Part shown: positions 8,428-16,614 of the stretch, in pieces | Numbering within the stretch: position 1 is the stretch's first letter | Layout of the letters: every line of letters starts with the position of its first letter | Assembly: GCA_942493075.1 (NCBI GenBank) | Contig: OW818681.1 | Span: 6,386,001-6,450,000, forward strand | DNA from: JBBQYD01 sp942493075 | GTDB taxonomy: Bacteria > Verrucomicrobiota > Verrucomicrobiia > Limisphaerales > UBA8199 | Length of the DNA: 64,000 nt | Direction: 5' to 3' | Position numbers and translations under genes: made by a program | The notes under the pieces: model-generated | What the model was told of the DNA's origin: nothing | Database searches by the model: none | What the model saw: only the letters and a program-made list of their open reading frames with translations

Positions 8428-8591
8428 GTGATCACCGACACCCTGCGTCGCTCAACGGCTCTTCCGTACTGTTGGTAGACCGTAATCAAAACAAAGAAAA
8501 TTCCTGGTTCATCGGGTTGGCGCCAATCGGCGCCAACCCGATGAACCAGGGTGGAGATAAAGAAAGTCATTGCCTATTACCAACAGTACGG
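8428..8591. repeat. Palindromic element, copy 2
   Basis: Same structure as copy 1, 577 bp downstream. Core arms are 8503-8524 and 8529-8550 with identical sequence and loop. The outer inverted repeat is CGTACTGTTGGTAG (8465-8478) and TTACCAACAGTACGG (8577-8591), a better match than in copy 1. Left flank and core are nearly identical between copies. The DNA between core and right outer repeat is diverged, although ATTC-AATGCGG follows the outer repeat in both. Confidence 0.8.
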
Positions 8592-8776
8592 ATTCCAATG
8601 CGGTTGGTTGCGGTTTGACTTGCGTCGAAGAGTAACGAGGGCCCGTCCCCCTGCAAATCCGAAATGGCCTGTGGTAAGAGCGCTCGGTTGTTGCGCCTTC
8701 GATGATGTGGAATATCGCCCTTCAGCGCTTGTCCCACTCCCAAACCGAATTCACGTTTTACGTTTCTCGTTGCCTC

Positions 8777-10804
8777 CTACTGCACACGACCGAATTTCTT
8801 TTCCAGCTCCCGGAAGTTCATCTCTATAATGGTTGGCCGGCCGTGCGGACACGTGTAAGGCATCGCGCATTGGCGCAAGTCTTCCACCAGGTTCTCCAAT
8901 TCGGCTGTGCCCAACGGATCATTGGCCTTCACCGCATGACGGCACACCGTCTTGGCCACCACATGTTCTCCGAGCCTCAAGGTATTCACCTGCTGACCGG
9001 CAGCCTTGAGCTCATCGACGAGTTCCAACACGTATTTGCGGGGGTTGCCGCACTTAACAAATGGTGGCAGCGCATCCAGCAGGAAGGTCCGATCACCGAA
9101 CTCACTTAACCCTACCCCTAGCCGCGTGAGCACCGCCAGTTGGTCGCGCAAGAACTGGGCGTCTCGCGGCGAAAGCTCGACCGTTTCAGGCAGCAACAAC
9201 TTCTGCGAATCAGCCTGGGTCTGGGTCTCGAGCCTCTGCAACATTTGCTCGAACAGAATGCGTTCGTGGGCCGCATGCTGATCCAGCAGCACCAATCCGC
9301 GATCGGACTCGAACAGCACGTAAAGACGGCCGATGACACCGAGCATGCGCAGAGGCACGTTCAAAAGTGGAATAGGCGCGCCAGGCGCAACCGCAGCCGC
9401 AGCAGGGCGAGGCACATTGGCGACGGTCGCTTCAATGATGGAATCGGACCCAACATCCGCTTGCAACGACACTGGTTCTGAACTCACTAATCCCGGGTCG
9501 CTTGGTTGTGCAACTTCAGGGTCTGGCCCAGCGACCGCAAAGCCCATAGACAGCGCTGGTTGGTTCACCGGGACTTTTACAGGCTCGGGCGCGCGGGCCA
9601 AAGCAGCGGGGAAACTGGGCAACACAGGTTGATGCTGCGCGGGGGCCGTTGGCTGAGGCACCGCTGCTGACGGCATTGGTATGGCCGACGCCGTGGCGGT
9701 GCTGCTGCTTACTGCGGTGGCAGGCGCCTCCGGTTGAGCAAAGCGGTGTAACGCCTGGCGCACTCCTTCTCCCACGAACCTCCGCACAGCCATCTCGCGA
9801 TGGAACTTCACTTCACGTTTGGCCGGGTGGATGTTGACATCCACCTCGTCTGGCGGCAGTTCCAGGAAAAGGCAGCAGACCGGGTAACGCCCTTTCATCA
9901 ACGCGGTGTGATAACCTTCCAAAAGAGCGAAGTTGAGTCCGCGGTTCTCCACTGGACGCCTGTTTACGAATAGGTGCTGGTCCTCACGAGTCGAGCGCGA
10001 GACACCGGGCGCGCCGATAAAACCCCAGAGCCGCAATCGATCATCGTCCGAGGAATTCTGGTCCGCATACGAATCGAAGTTCCGGATTTGTCCGGCAAAA
10101 GAAACAGTGAGCAGCTTTTGTTCATCACCGTAAAGGGCGCGCAAGCGTTCCCGCAAGCTCGCCAATTGCGACGCCTCATCCGTGCCGGTTTTGACTCCCG
10201 CCAACTGCCAGACCGGCCGCTCGTCTTTTAAAAATGTGAATGCTACGTGCGGATAAGCCAATGCCGCCAGAGTGAGGTAATGATGGATGTGGGCAAACTC
10301 GGTATCCTCGCTCCGCAGAAATTTGCGCCGGGCAGGCAGGTTGAAGAAGAGCTGGCGCACTTCAATCGTGGTTCCCGGAGCACACCCGGCCGCCTTCACC
10401 TCAGCCATCTTCCCACCGCTGATGATAATCTGCGTGCCTTCAGGCTGGTCGCTCTCACGCTCGCGCGTGGTCAGCGTGAATCGGCTCACACTCGCGATGC
10501 TCGGCAACGCTTCCCCGCGGAACCCCATCGTGCGGATCGCCGCCAAATCTTCCGCCTTTTGAATCTTGCTGGTGGCATGGCGCTCCAAACAAAGCAGCGC
10601 ATCATCGCGACTCATCCCCACACCATCGTCCGACACACGGACAAGGCTCCGCCCGCCCGCCTGGATCTCCACGGTCACCCGTGTGGCCCCCGCGTCGAGC
10701 GAGTTTTCCACCAACTCTTTGACCACGCTGGCGGGGCGCTCCACCACTTCGCCGGCTGCGATCTGGTTCGCCACATGGTCGGGCAAAAGTCGAACTCGAT
10801 TCAT
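8777..10804 (-). CDS. mutL: DNA mismatch repair protein MutL (endonuclease type)
   Basis: 675 residues. The N-terminal GHKL ATPase has NSLDAGAT (about 33-40), DDGVGM and GFRGEALPSI, which bind ATP and link mismatch recognition by MutS to downstream repair. A Pro/Ala-rich linker spans about 340-465. The C-terminal dimerisation domain carries DQHAAHERILFE (about 506-518), fitting the metal-binding endonuclease motif DQHA(X)2E(X)4E. It also has CRHAVKAND and the final CPHGRPT, so this should be a nicking MutL as in bacteria without MutH. The ATG at 10804 lies 4 bp after the kinase stop, pointing to co-transcription and probably coupled translation. Confidence 0.97.
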   Translation of the reverse strand: MNRVRLLPDHVANQIAAGEVVERPASVVKELVENSLDAGATRVTVEIQAGGRSLVRVSDDGVGMSRDDALLCLERHATSKIQKAEDLAAIRTMGFRGEALPSIASVSRFTLTTRERESDQPEGTQIIISGGKMAEVKAAGCAPGTTIEVRQLFFNLPARRKFLRSEDTEFAHIHHYLTLAALAYPHVAFTFLKDERPVWQLAGVKTGTDEASQLASLRERLRALYGDEQKLLTVSFAGQIRNFDSYADQNSSDDDRLRLWGFIGAPGVSRSTREDQHLFVNRRPVENRGLNFALLEGYHTALMKGRYPVCCLFLELPPDEVDVNIHPAKREVKFHREMAVRRFVGEGVRQALHRFAQPEAPATAVSSSTATASAIPMPSAAVPQPTAPAQHQPVLPSFPAALARAPEPVKVPVNQPALSMGFAVAGPDPEVAQPSDPGLVSSEPVSLQADVGSDSIIEATVANVPRPAAAAVAPGAPIPLLNVPLRMLGVIGRLYVLFESDRGLVLLDQHAAHERILFEQMLQRLETQTQADSQKLLLPETVELSPRDAQFLRDQLAVLTRLGVGLSEFGDRTFLLDALPPFVKCGNPRKYVLELVDELKAAGQQVNTLRLGEHVVAKTVCRHAVKANDPLGTAELENLVEDLRQCAMPYTCPHGRPTIIEMNFRELEKKFGRVQ

Positions 10805-10808
10805 GGCT

Positions 10809-11987
10809 TTAGTCTATGAGCGGTGCAGCGAGTTTGGCGGCGATGTTGCAGGCAGGCAGGGCAAAACGGAAACAGGCTCCTCCGGAAGGCGCGCAGCCTG
10901 CCGTGATCCAGCCCTGATGATCTTCCATGATCTTGCGGCAGATCGATAGTCCCAGCCCCGTCCCGTGCGTCTTGCCGTGTGTGGCAAAGGCCTCAAACAA
11001 TCGATCGGCAATCTCAGGAGCAATGCCAGGCCCCGTGTCCTCTATCTCCGTGACGATCTCCTGCACGGCTGGTTGGGAGGATGAGGTGCGCTGACGCTCC
11101 CCCACCTGGAATCTCACGTACACCGTTCCACCATCCGGCATGGCTTCGGAAGCATTGTGCACCAGGTTTTGGAAAACACGCCGCAGCCGCTTCGGATCGA
11201 AAGACGCTTCAACGTCCGGCGGTGGGTTCAGCACCTTTAAAGTGACGGATTTGAGAGCGGCTTCGGGCTCGATTTCTGCCAGCAACAGGCTGGCAAACTG
11301 ACCGAAATTCGATGGACAGAGCACCACATCGCCACGTGCCGGCTGGGTAAACTCCAGGATCTCGCTGATCATCTCGTTGATCCGTTCCACCTGTTTGGCG
11401 ATGCGCACCCGGCCTTGCTGACGCGACTGGGGCGTGGCATCTGACATGCCGTTTAGTTCCGAGGTGATGCTGATGATACCCAGCGGGTTCTTTAGATCAT
11501 GCACGATGGATCGCGCGAACCGGCCAACCACGGCAAGGCGTTCGGCCTGGATCACCTCGCGGAGAAACTGGGTATTGAACTCGCGGAGACGCGAACTCAC
11601 CTCTCGCATCGTGGCCATTGCCAGTTGCGGACAGCGCGCGATCAAACGCAGAAAATCCTGGGTGGAAATGAAATAAAGGGCGGTGTCCTCCAGGGCAACC
11701 GCGCAAGCGGAGCGTGGTTTCTGCTCGATCACAGCCATCTCACCGAACATTTCACCAGCCGACACCCGGGTAAACACCCGTTTATCTTTCTGATTAATCC
11801 GAACTGAAATCTCCACCACCCCATCGCGGACAAGGTACAAGCCGTCGCCGGGGTCGCCTTCGTGAAAGATTTCCTCCGCACGCTGCAAAGACCTTTCCGA
11901 AACGACACTCCGCAGGAACCCGAAATCGTCGGTGGAAAGCCCGGAGAAAAGCTCGTAAGCCTCAAGCGTCAGCACGGGAAACATCAT
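10809..11987 (-). CDS. Soluble histidine kinase with N-terminal cyclic-nucleotide-binding domain
   Basis: About 392 residues with no membrane helix. Residues about 10-130 form a cNMP/CRP-type sensor (GDGLYLVRDGVVEIS, GEMFGEMAVIE, SACAVALEDT). A dimerisation/phosphoacceptor helix follows, with SIVHDLKNPLG around His161, then an HATPase_c domain with NLVHNASEAM (N box), DTGPGIAP (G1) and GTGLGLSI (G2). It should autophosphorylate in response to a bound nucleotide or another ligand. No response regulator is adjacent. Its only close partner is mutL, 4 bp downstream. The frame is open to 12137, but homology begins at the paired ATGs at 11987 and 11984, so the shorter start is preferred. Confidence 0.85.
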   Translation of the reverse strand: MMFPVLTLEAYELFSGLSTDDFGFLRSVVSERSLQRAEEIFHEGDPGDGLYLVRDGVVEISVRINQKDKRVFTRVSAGEMFGEMAVIEQKPRSACAVALEDTALYFISTQDFLRLIARCPQLAMATMREVSSRLREFNTQFLREVIQAERLAVVGRFARSIVHDLKNPLGIISITSELNGMSDATPQSRQQGRVRIAKQVERINEMISEILEFTQPARGDVVLCPSNFGQFASLLLAEIEPEAALKSVTLKVLNPPPDVEASFDPKRLRRVFQNLVHNASEAMPDGGTVYVRFQVGERQRTSSSQPAVQEIVTEIEDTGPGIAPEIADRLFEAFATHGKTHGTGLGLSICRKIMEDHQGWITAGCAPSGGACFRFALPACNIAAKLAAPLID

Positions 11988-12171
11988 AGGAAGGCGCAGG
12001 GAAGGGATAAAGCTTAAAGGATCGCCTGCCCCCGTTGGGGGGAGCGCCTTCTGAGGCCCTGTCGAGTGGTCTGTGGTGTTTGGATTTCGACGGCCTCGGG
12101 CGATGCAGCCTTGCCAGGTCAATGCGCCCACCTCCAATCACCCTGAAAGATTGCTGGATCGCGCATTCAAC

Positions 12172-12200
12172 TTGACGGAAAGGGGCCGCAAAACTACGCT
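12172..12200 (+). promoter_or_regulatory. Sigma-70-type promoter for tRNA-His
   Basis: TTGACG (12172-12177), a 17-bp spacer, then TACGCT (12195-12200). Predicted transcription would begin about 6-7 bases upstream of the tRNA 5' end at 12214. Confidence 0.55.
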
Positions 12201-12213
12201 GTGTGCCGTTAAT

Positions 12214-12292
12214 GGTGGTCGTAGCTCAGCTTGGTTAGAGCCCCAGATTGTGGATCTGGCTGTCGCGGGTTCGAATCCCGTCGATCACCCCA
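12214..12292 (+). tRNA. tRNA-His (GTG)
   Basis: Full cloverleaf. The acceptor arm GTGGTCG (12215-12221) pairs with CGATCAC (12282-12288) with one G-T pair. The D arm is GCTC/GAGC. The anticodon stem CCAGA/TCTGG encloses loop TTGTGGA with anticodon GTG at 12250-12252. The T arm is GCGGG/CCCGT with loop TTCGAAT. The extra G at 12214 opposite discriminator C12289 is the G-1:C73 identity pair of tRNA-His. CCA is encoded (12290-12292). A T-rich stretch follows. Confidence 0.96.
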
Positions 12293-12325
12293 TTTCTTTT
12301 TTCTTTCGCCTTCTCTCCACACGTC

Positions 12326-12604
12326 ATGAAGACAAAGCTTGTTGCTCTCTGGATCTGCGCCCTTTACTTCGGGATACTCTTCTACAACAACATGGGCGAT
12401 GCGATGTTTGGCACCCTCGGCCTGATACGGCCCGGTGACACCCCCAATGGCATGACCGAGATCAGCCGAGCAAACGACTTGATCCGGAGTTTTGCGTCTC
12501 GACAGCAGCGCCTCACGGGGTTTGTAGGGTTAGGTGCAGTGCTGCTGTTCTGCGTGGCGGTTTGGTTCACCGCTGGCCTGTTCAAGAAACGGCATGAACA
12601 ATGA
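12326..12604 (+). CDS. Small two-helix membrane protein, unknown
   Basis: 92 residues from the ATG at 12326. One hydrophobic helix lies at the N-terminus (VALWICALYFGILFY) and one near the C-terminus (FVGLGAVLLFCVAVWF), with a soluble loop of about 45 residues and a basic tail. The family is not recognised. No clear ribosome site. It starts 34 bp after the tRNA and has its own stop well before the next gene. Composition is normal for the window, but the call rests only on frame and topology. Confidence 0.5.
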   Translation: MKTKLVALWICALYFGILFYNNMGDAMFGTLGLIRPGDTPNGMTEISRANDLIRSFASRQQRLTGFVGLGAVLLFCVAVWFTAGLFKKRHEQ

Positions 12605-13063
12605 AGACCTAATTGCGAGGCAAAGGTTTAGACTCTTCATTAGACGTGATTGGATGGGGCACCAAAGCGGCGCTTCACGCCGCACTCCAGGACGCGTAGC
12701 GTGTTTCGGCGCGCTCATGCCCAACCAAGGTGAACTCCCAGCGGGTCGTGCTGAGTTCATGATCATCCGAACTAGTGCGGATTTAGCTGAGCCGCTTGCG
12801 GTCTTGGACTGCTGTAGTCCTCTAGTCCTCTACAGCTTTTCCACAACGCGTGGCGCATTCCTACGGGTTTAAGCGTGACTAAGATGCAGTATCCCTCTGA
12901 TTTAATATCCTCGAACCCGGAAAGGTCTATGCCGTAGGCCGGTGGTTGAGCCCGTTCGAGCGATACCACCGGTAACAGACCGATCACCCATCACGGTTCG
13001 GAGTGGGGGCCTCTAGCGATTGAACTTTGGTGGGAATGCTGCCAAATTGTATCGGCACGTTAT
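12605..13063. other. Gene-free gap with small inverted repeats
   Basis: No convincing frame in 459 bp. Visible structure: a perfect 6-bp-stem hairpin GCGGCG-CTTCA-CGCCGC at 12667-12683; an inverted repeat CTGTAG/CTACAG at 12812-12835 enclosing a duplicated TCCTCTAG; and CCGGTGGT/ACCACCGG at 12939-12972. These may be remnants of dispersed repeats or an untranslated structured RNA. I could not decide. Confidence 0.4.
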
Positions 13064-13993
13064 ATGAATAAGAAGAAGCCTTGTAGGCCGCAGGTTATCA
13101 AGCAGCGCTTGCCGCGGTCTTTCAAGGACCTGACGCCTTCGCGCCACTTTGCCCCTCGAAAATTTTTCCAGGAGATGATCGTTAAAGCGCTGCTGACCAA
13201 GCGCACAGGCGAGCAGCGGACACCGGTTTTTCCCAAACTGAAAGAAGGGCAGGTGGCGATTACATGGATTGGGCATGCCTCTTTCCTAATTCAGTTCACA
13301 GACCTGAATGTGCTGGTTGACCCGAACTTTGCCAATTGGCTGTTCCTGTTGAAACGTCTCAAACTTTGCGGGTTCCGTCTCGAACACCTGCCGCCAATTG
13401 ATCTGGTTCTTCTTACACATGCCCATTATGACCATTTCCACAAACCGACCCTGAGGCGTTTGCCGCGTCCAGATCTGGGAATCATGCCCTGGGGAATGGG
13501 CGACCTGGCCAAGAGTGTGGGATTTGAACGTGTGGTAGAGCTGGAATGGTGGGAGAGTTTCAGCCATCGGAATTGGAAGGTGACGCTCACACCGGCCAAG
13601 CATTGGGGCGCGCGCACGTTGCGGGATAATCACCGGGGATACGGCGGATTCATGTTGGAACATCAGGGTCGCCGAATCTATCACGCCGGTGACAGCGCTT
13701 ACTTCGAGGGGTTCAAGGAAATTGGAGATTTTATACGCCCTGAGATCGCGTTATTGCCGATTGGAGCCTATTACCCGGAGAGCTTTCGGCATGGTCATAT
13801 GGGCCCGGACGAGGCACTAAAAGCATTCAAGGATTTGCGGGCGAAACGGATGATCCCCATGCACTATGGGTCTTTTCGGCTGTCATTTGAAGACATGGAG
13901 GAGCCACCCCGCTGGCTAATGCAACTGGCGACCGAACAGGGGCTAAGCCGCAAAATGTGTGTGCTGGAGGAGGGAACGCCGCGGGTGTTCTAA
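13064..13993 (+). CDS. MBL-fold metal-dependent hydrolase, NAPE-PLD/UlaG-like
   Basis: 309 residues. A basic N-terminal segment of about 65 residues is followed by a metallo-beta-lactamase core: TWIGHASFLIQ, LVDPNF, then the metal motif HAHYDH at residues 119-124, AKHWGAR (third metal His), HAGDSAY (bridging Asp) and PMHYGSFRL near the end. This arrangement is that of the Lactamase_B_2 group, which includes NAPE-phospholipase D and L-ascorbate-6-phosphate lactonase relatives. The substrate is unknown. ATG 13064 fits the domain length. It ends 94 bp before nrdR, which has its own putative promoter. Confidence 0.85.
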   Translation: MNKKKPCRPQVIKQRLPRSFKDLTPSRHFAPRKFFQEMIVKALLTKRTGEQRTPVFPKLKEGQVAITWIGHASFLIQFTDLNVLVDPNFANWLFLLKRLKLCGFRLEHLPPIDLVLLTHAHYDHFHKPTLRRLPRPDLGIMPWGMGDLAKSVGFERVVELEWWESFSHRNWKVTLTPAKHWGARTLRDNHRGYGGFMLEHQGRRIYHAGDSAYFEGFKEIGDFIRPEIALLPIGAYYPESFRHGHMGPDEALKAFKDLRAKRMIPMHYGSFRLSFEDMEEPPRWLMQLATEQGLSRKMCVLEEGTPRVF

Positions 13994-14031
13994 AAATTAA
14001 TGCTGCGAGCAACAAAAGTTAATCTGGGTTC

Positions 14032-14060
14032 TTGACGCCACAATCTATTGCGTGATAAAA
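14032..14060 (+). promoter_or_regulatory. Possible promoter for nrdR
   Basis: TTGACG (14032-14037) followed after 16-17 bp by GATAAA/ATAAAA (14054-14060), about 28 bp before the nrdR ATG. I saw no clear NrdR-box pair here. Confidence 0.4.
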
Positions 14061-14087
14061 AGAAGCAGCCACAATTAGTGGTCCCCT

Positions 14088-14552
14088 ATGCGCTGCCCCA
14101 AATGTGGTTGTCAGGATGACAAGGTCATAGATTCTCGCGCTTCGCGTGAAGGGGCAACTATTCGCCGACGCCGGGAATGTCTGGGCTGTGAGCATCGGTT
14201 TACGACCTACGAAGAGATTGAGCGAGTCGGTTTGGTGGTGCTCAAGCGCGACAATCGGCGGGAGGATTTTTCCAAGGACAAGTTGATAGCCGGCATCCAG
14301 AAGGCGTGTCAAAAACGGCCGGTCAGTTCCAAGGTGATCGAGGATCTGGTGGAGCGGATAGTTCTTGAGATCACGGATAAATACGAGCGTGAGGTTCCGG
14401 GCGAAGCGATCGGCAAGTTGGTGATGGATGGACTGCGACAGATTGACCAGGTGGCCTATGTGCGCTATGCGAGTGTGTATAGACGTTTTCAGGAGGCTAC
14501 GGATTTTGTCCAGGAAGTCCGGAAATTGGAGGGCATAGGTGATCACACTTAA
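14088..14552 (+). CDS. nrdR: Transcriptional repressor NrdR
   Basis: 154 residues, the usual NrdR length. The zinc ribbon has Cys3/Cys6 and Cys31/Cys34 (MRCPKC ... ECLGC), followed by HRFTTYEEIE and an ATP-cone domain from about residue 46 (VLKRDNRREDFSKDKL) to 136 (VAYVRYASVYRRF). NrdR senses ATP/dATP and represses ribonucleotide reductase genes by binding NrdR boxes. No nrd gene is in this window, so it acts on a distant target. It overlaps the next gene by 14 bp. Confidence 0.96.
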   Translation: MRCPKCGCQDDKVIDSRASREGATIRRRRECLGCEHRFTTYEEIERVGLVVLKRDNRREDFSKDKLIAGIQKACQKRPVSSKVIEDLVERIVLEITDKYEREVPGEAIGKLVMDGLRQIDQVAYVRYASVYRRFQEATDFVQEVRKLEGIGDHT

Positions 14553-15084
14553 GGCCGATTGCCTCATCTTTAAGCTGGCGAGCGGGGAGCATGTGCCGCT
14601 TTCGCCCGAAATGCTGGTAGGAGAGCTTTCCGACGAGCAGGGGGGACGGTATGAGCCCGAGGTGCTCCAGCATGCGGCGAGCGCCGTGTTCCACTACTTC
14701 AAGAATGATCTGGGGCTTGAAACCGTCACCGTGGGTGAGTTTGCCGAGGCTTTTGAGAAGATTCTTCACGGGCTTCGCCTGGAGACGCCGAGTCGCGTAA
14801 CGGCGAGTGTTTTTGAGTCTGATCTCCGGCGCATGGCTCTGGAATCAGGCGAGGTCAACGAGTTGTTTTTCTTTCCACTCTTGCGGCGCGAGCTTAGGCG
14901 TCAGCTTGAGCAGACACCCCATCTGCTGCGCCTGGTGGGGCTTCGGGATTGCGTGAAGGAGTTGGCCGGTGCCCGGCGCTGGACCCCTCGCTGCCAGCAC
15001 TTGCACGACCGCATTGTGAACTTCATTCGTGTTTGCCTGCAGACTGACGCCCAGGGAAAGTATTGCGACATCGTGGTGCGGTAG
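14539..15084 (+). CDS. Unknown protein translationally coupled to nrdR
   Basis: 181 residues from a GTG at 14539, with GGAGGG about 7 nt upstream inside the nrdR coding region. It is soluble and mainly helical by composition. It begins with a short beta-like segment (ITLKADCLIFKLASGEHVPL) and ends in a helix-rich part containing three Cys residues (LRDC, PRCQHLHD, RVCLQTD). I do not recognise a family. The 14-bp overlap and shared ribosome-site arrangement argue that it is a real gene expressed with nrdR, perhaps with a related regulatory role; that role is inference only. Confidence 0.65.
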   Translation: MITLKADCLIFKLASGEHVPLSPEMLVGELSDEQGGRYEPEVLQHAASAVFHYFKNDLGLETVTVGEFAEAFEKILHGLRLETPSRVTASVFESDLRRMALESGEVNELFFFPLLRRELRRQLEQTPHLLRLVGLRDCVKELAGARRWTPRCQHLHDRIVNFIRVCLQTDAQGKYCDIVVR

Positions 15085-15214
15085 CGCGGAATTTCCGCAC
15101 GTTGTGCGGACAAGCGGCAGCGCACGGCTCGCGGTTTTAGCTCAATCCTCCCTGACATTCTTTCCGGCGCGTGTTAAATCTTTCCCCAGATTGGACGAAT
15201 CAAATCAAAACACA

Positions 15215-16465
15215 TTGAAGGCCTCCGCGGGAACGAAGCGTCCCCGCGTGTTAATGATTGCCTACGCCTGCAACCCTGAAGGCACAGGCGAGCATTGGCT
15301 GGGCTGGGGTTGGGCCGAGCAAGCGGCCCCATTTTGCGACGTAACGCTGGTCACTACCCCGAAAGCTGAGGCGCAAATCCGTCCAGCGGCAGCCAGGATA
15401 GGCATCCGGCCTGAGTTTGTGGCTGTGCCCAGGCTGCTCGGGCCGCTCTCGGACCTTGGAAGCGTGAGCTGGTTGCGCAAGCTGGCGTGGAGCCGGCGGG
15501 TGCAGAAACTGGTGCGCGAATGGCACTCCGAAAGTCCTTTTGATTTGGTCCATCAGACCACCTTTCACACCTTCCGCGTGCCGTTTAGTGGTGCGGGCCT
15601 GGGAATTCCCGGGGTTTGGGGGCCAATCGCAGGGGGCGAACACGTGCCGCCGGGGTTCAAAGCCGTGCTGGGCAAAGCTTCGCGAGAAGAGGACATGCGC
15701 GACTCCATCAATCGAGCCTGGCTAAAGGTGCCGTCGATTCGGAAATCGTTGGAACAAGCCACATGTCTGCTGGTTTCCAACCAAATCACCCGTGAATTCC
15801 TGCCTGTCGAGGTACGTGGCAAGTGCCGGATCGTGGCGCCGAATGCGCTGCGCCCACAGGACATCAGTTCGGCCCAAGAGCCGTTGCCTGTGCGGCAACC
15901 CCGGCCGCCTGGTTGCCTGGAATTATTATACGTGGGCAACTGCGTGGCACGGAGAGCCATCCCGCTGGTTCTTCAAGCCATGAAGGAACCGGGTCTTGAG
16001 AGAGCCCGGTTGAAAGTGGTCGGTGCGGGACCTGCCCTGGAGGAATGGCGCGGTCTGGCCGTGGAGTGGCAGCTTCAGGCTCGGGTCGAGTTTACCGGCA
16101 ACGTTCCGCACGCCTCAATCAAGGGCTATTACCAGGCTGCCGATGCCCTGGTATTCCCTGCGTTGCGGGATAGCGGAGGATCAGCGCTGCTTGAAGCAAT
16201 GGCCCAAGGGCTCCCGGTGGTCTGCCTGGATTGGGGCGGCCCGGCTGAAATGCTGGATGAACACTCCGGTCTGCGGATTGCAGTGTCCCCGCCAGAAGGC
16301 ACTGCGAAACGGTTTGCAGCCGGGCTGCTCCAGCTCAGCCGGGACCCGGGATTAGGCATTAGGCTGGCGGAAGCGGGGCGGAAGCGGGCGCTGAGCCAAT
16401 TCAGTTGGGAAGCCAAGCGGGCCATGCTGCAAGGGCTCTACAGGGAACTTATCCCAGGGAGGTGA
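15215..16465 (+). CDS. GT4-type glycosyltransferase
   Basis: GT-B-fold glycosyltransferase. The N-terminal domain has PRVLMIAYACNPEGTGEHWLGW and a PFDLVHQTTFHT segment. The C-terminal nucleotide-sugar domain has LLYVGN, LKVVGAGPALEEW, VEFTGNVPHASIKGYYQAADALVFPAL and the ExxxxG-like GGSALLEAMAQGLPVV. It probably adds a sugar in exopolysaccharide assembly, as the next genes are exosortase and polysaccharide genes. The start is uncertain: the frame is open from an ATG at 15029 that overlaps the previous gene, but residues before about 15190 do not look protein-like. TTG at 15215 or 15191, or GTG at 15248, are candidates. I list TTG 15215. Confidence 0.85.
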   Translation: MKASAGTKRPRVLMIAYACNPEGTGEHWLGWGWAEQAAPFCDVTLVTTPKAEAQIRPAAARIGIRPEFVAVPRLLGPLSDLGSVSWLRKLAWSRRVQKLVREWHSESPFDLVHQTTFHTFRVPFSGAGLGIPGVWGPIAGGEHVPPGFKAVLGKASREEDMRDSINRAWLKVPSIRKSLEQATCLLVSNQITREFLPVEVRGKCRIVAPNALRPQDISSAQEPLPVRQPRPPGCLELLYVGNCVARRAIPLVLQAMKEPGLERARLKVVGAGPALEEWRGLAVEWQLQARVEFTGNVPHASIKGYYQAADALVFPALRDSGGSALLEAMAQGLPVVCLDWGGPAEMLDEHSGLRIAVSPPEGTAKRFAAGLLQLSRDPGLGIRLAEAGRKRALSQFSWEAKRAMLQGLYRELIPGR

Positions 16466-16569
16466 ACGGTGAGAGTTCGACCGATGGGGACGATCTCACG
16501 AAAGCTCTCCCGCGGAGATTCGATTCGACCATATGCCAGCAAAGCCTCACCATCCGGAGAGGTTTTTAA

Positions 16570-16598
16570 TTGAGCAACACGCGCACATTCTGTATCTA
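16570..16598 (+). promoter_or_regulatory. Possible promoter for the exosortase operon
   Basis: TTGAGC (16570-16575), 17-bp spacer, TATCTA (16593-16598). If used, the leader before the GTG at 16615 would be only about 10 nt. The match is moderate. Confidence 0.3.
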
Positions 16599-16614
16599 AG
16601 AAGCTCGAACTATA

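Larger units (their letters stand above)
7569..8776. other. 1.2-kb gene-free region built of duplicated repeats
   Basis: No open frame here has a recognisable protein; the ones of 60-113 codons have no plausible ribosome site or domain. The region is mostly repeat: heptamer array to 7588, 70-bp repeat copies at 7603 and 8649, palindromic elements at 7851-8010 and 8428-8591, and a TTCACGT-type heptamer array at 8750-8770 that touches the mutL stop. A short stretch between about 8060 and 8420 has no feature I can name. Confidence 0.7.

Noticed and set aside
8229..8570. 113-codon minus-strand frame in the repeat region
   Set aside because: Runs through palindromic element copy 2; no homology recognised and no ribosome site.
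12073..12438. Open frame running through tRNA-His
   Set aside because: Covers a perfect tRNA and its promoter; the reading has no protein-like features.
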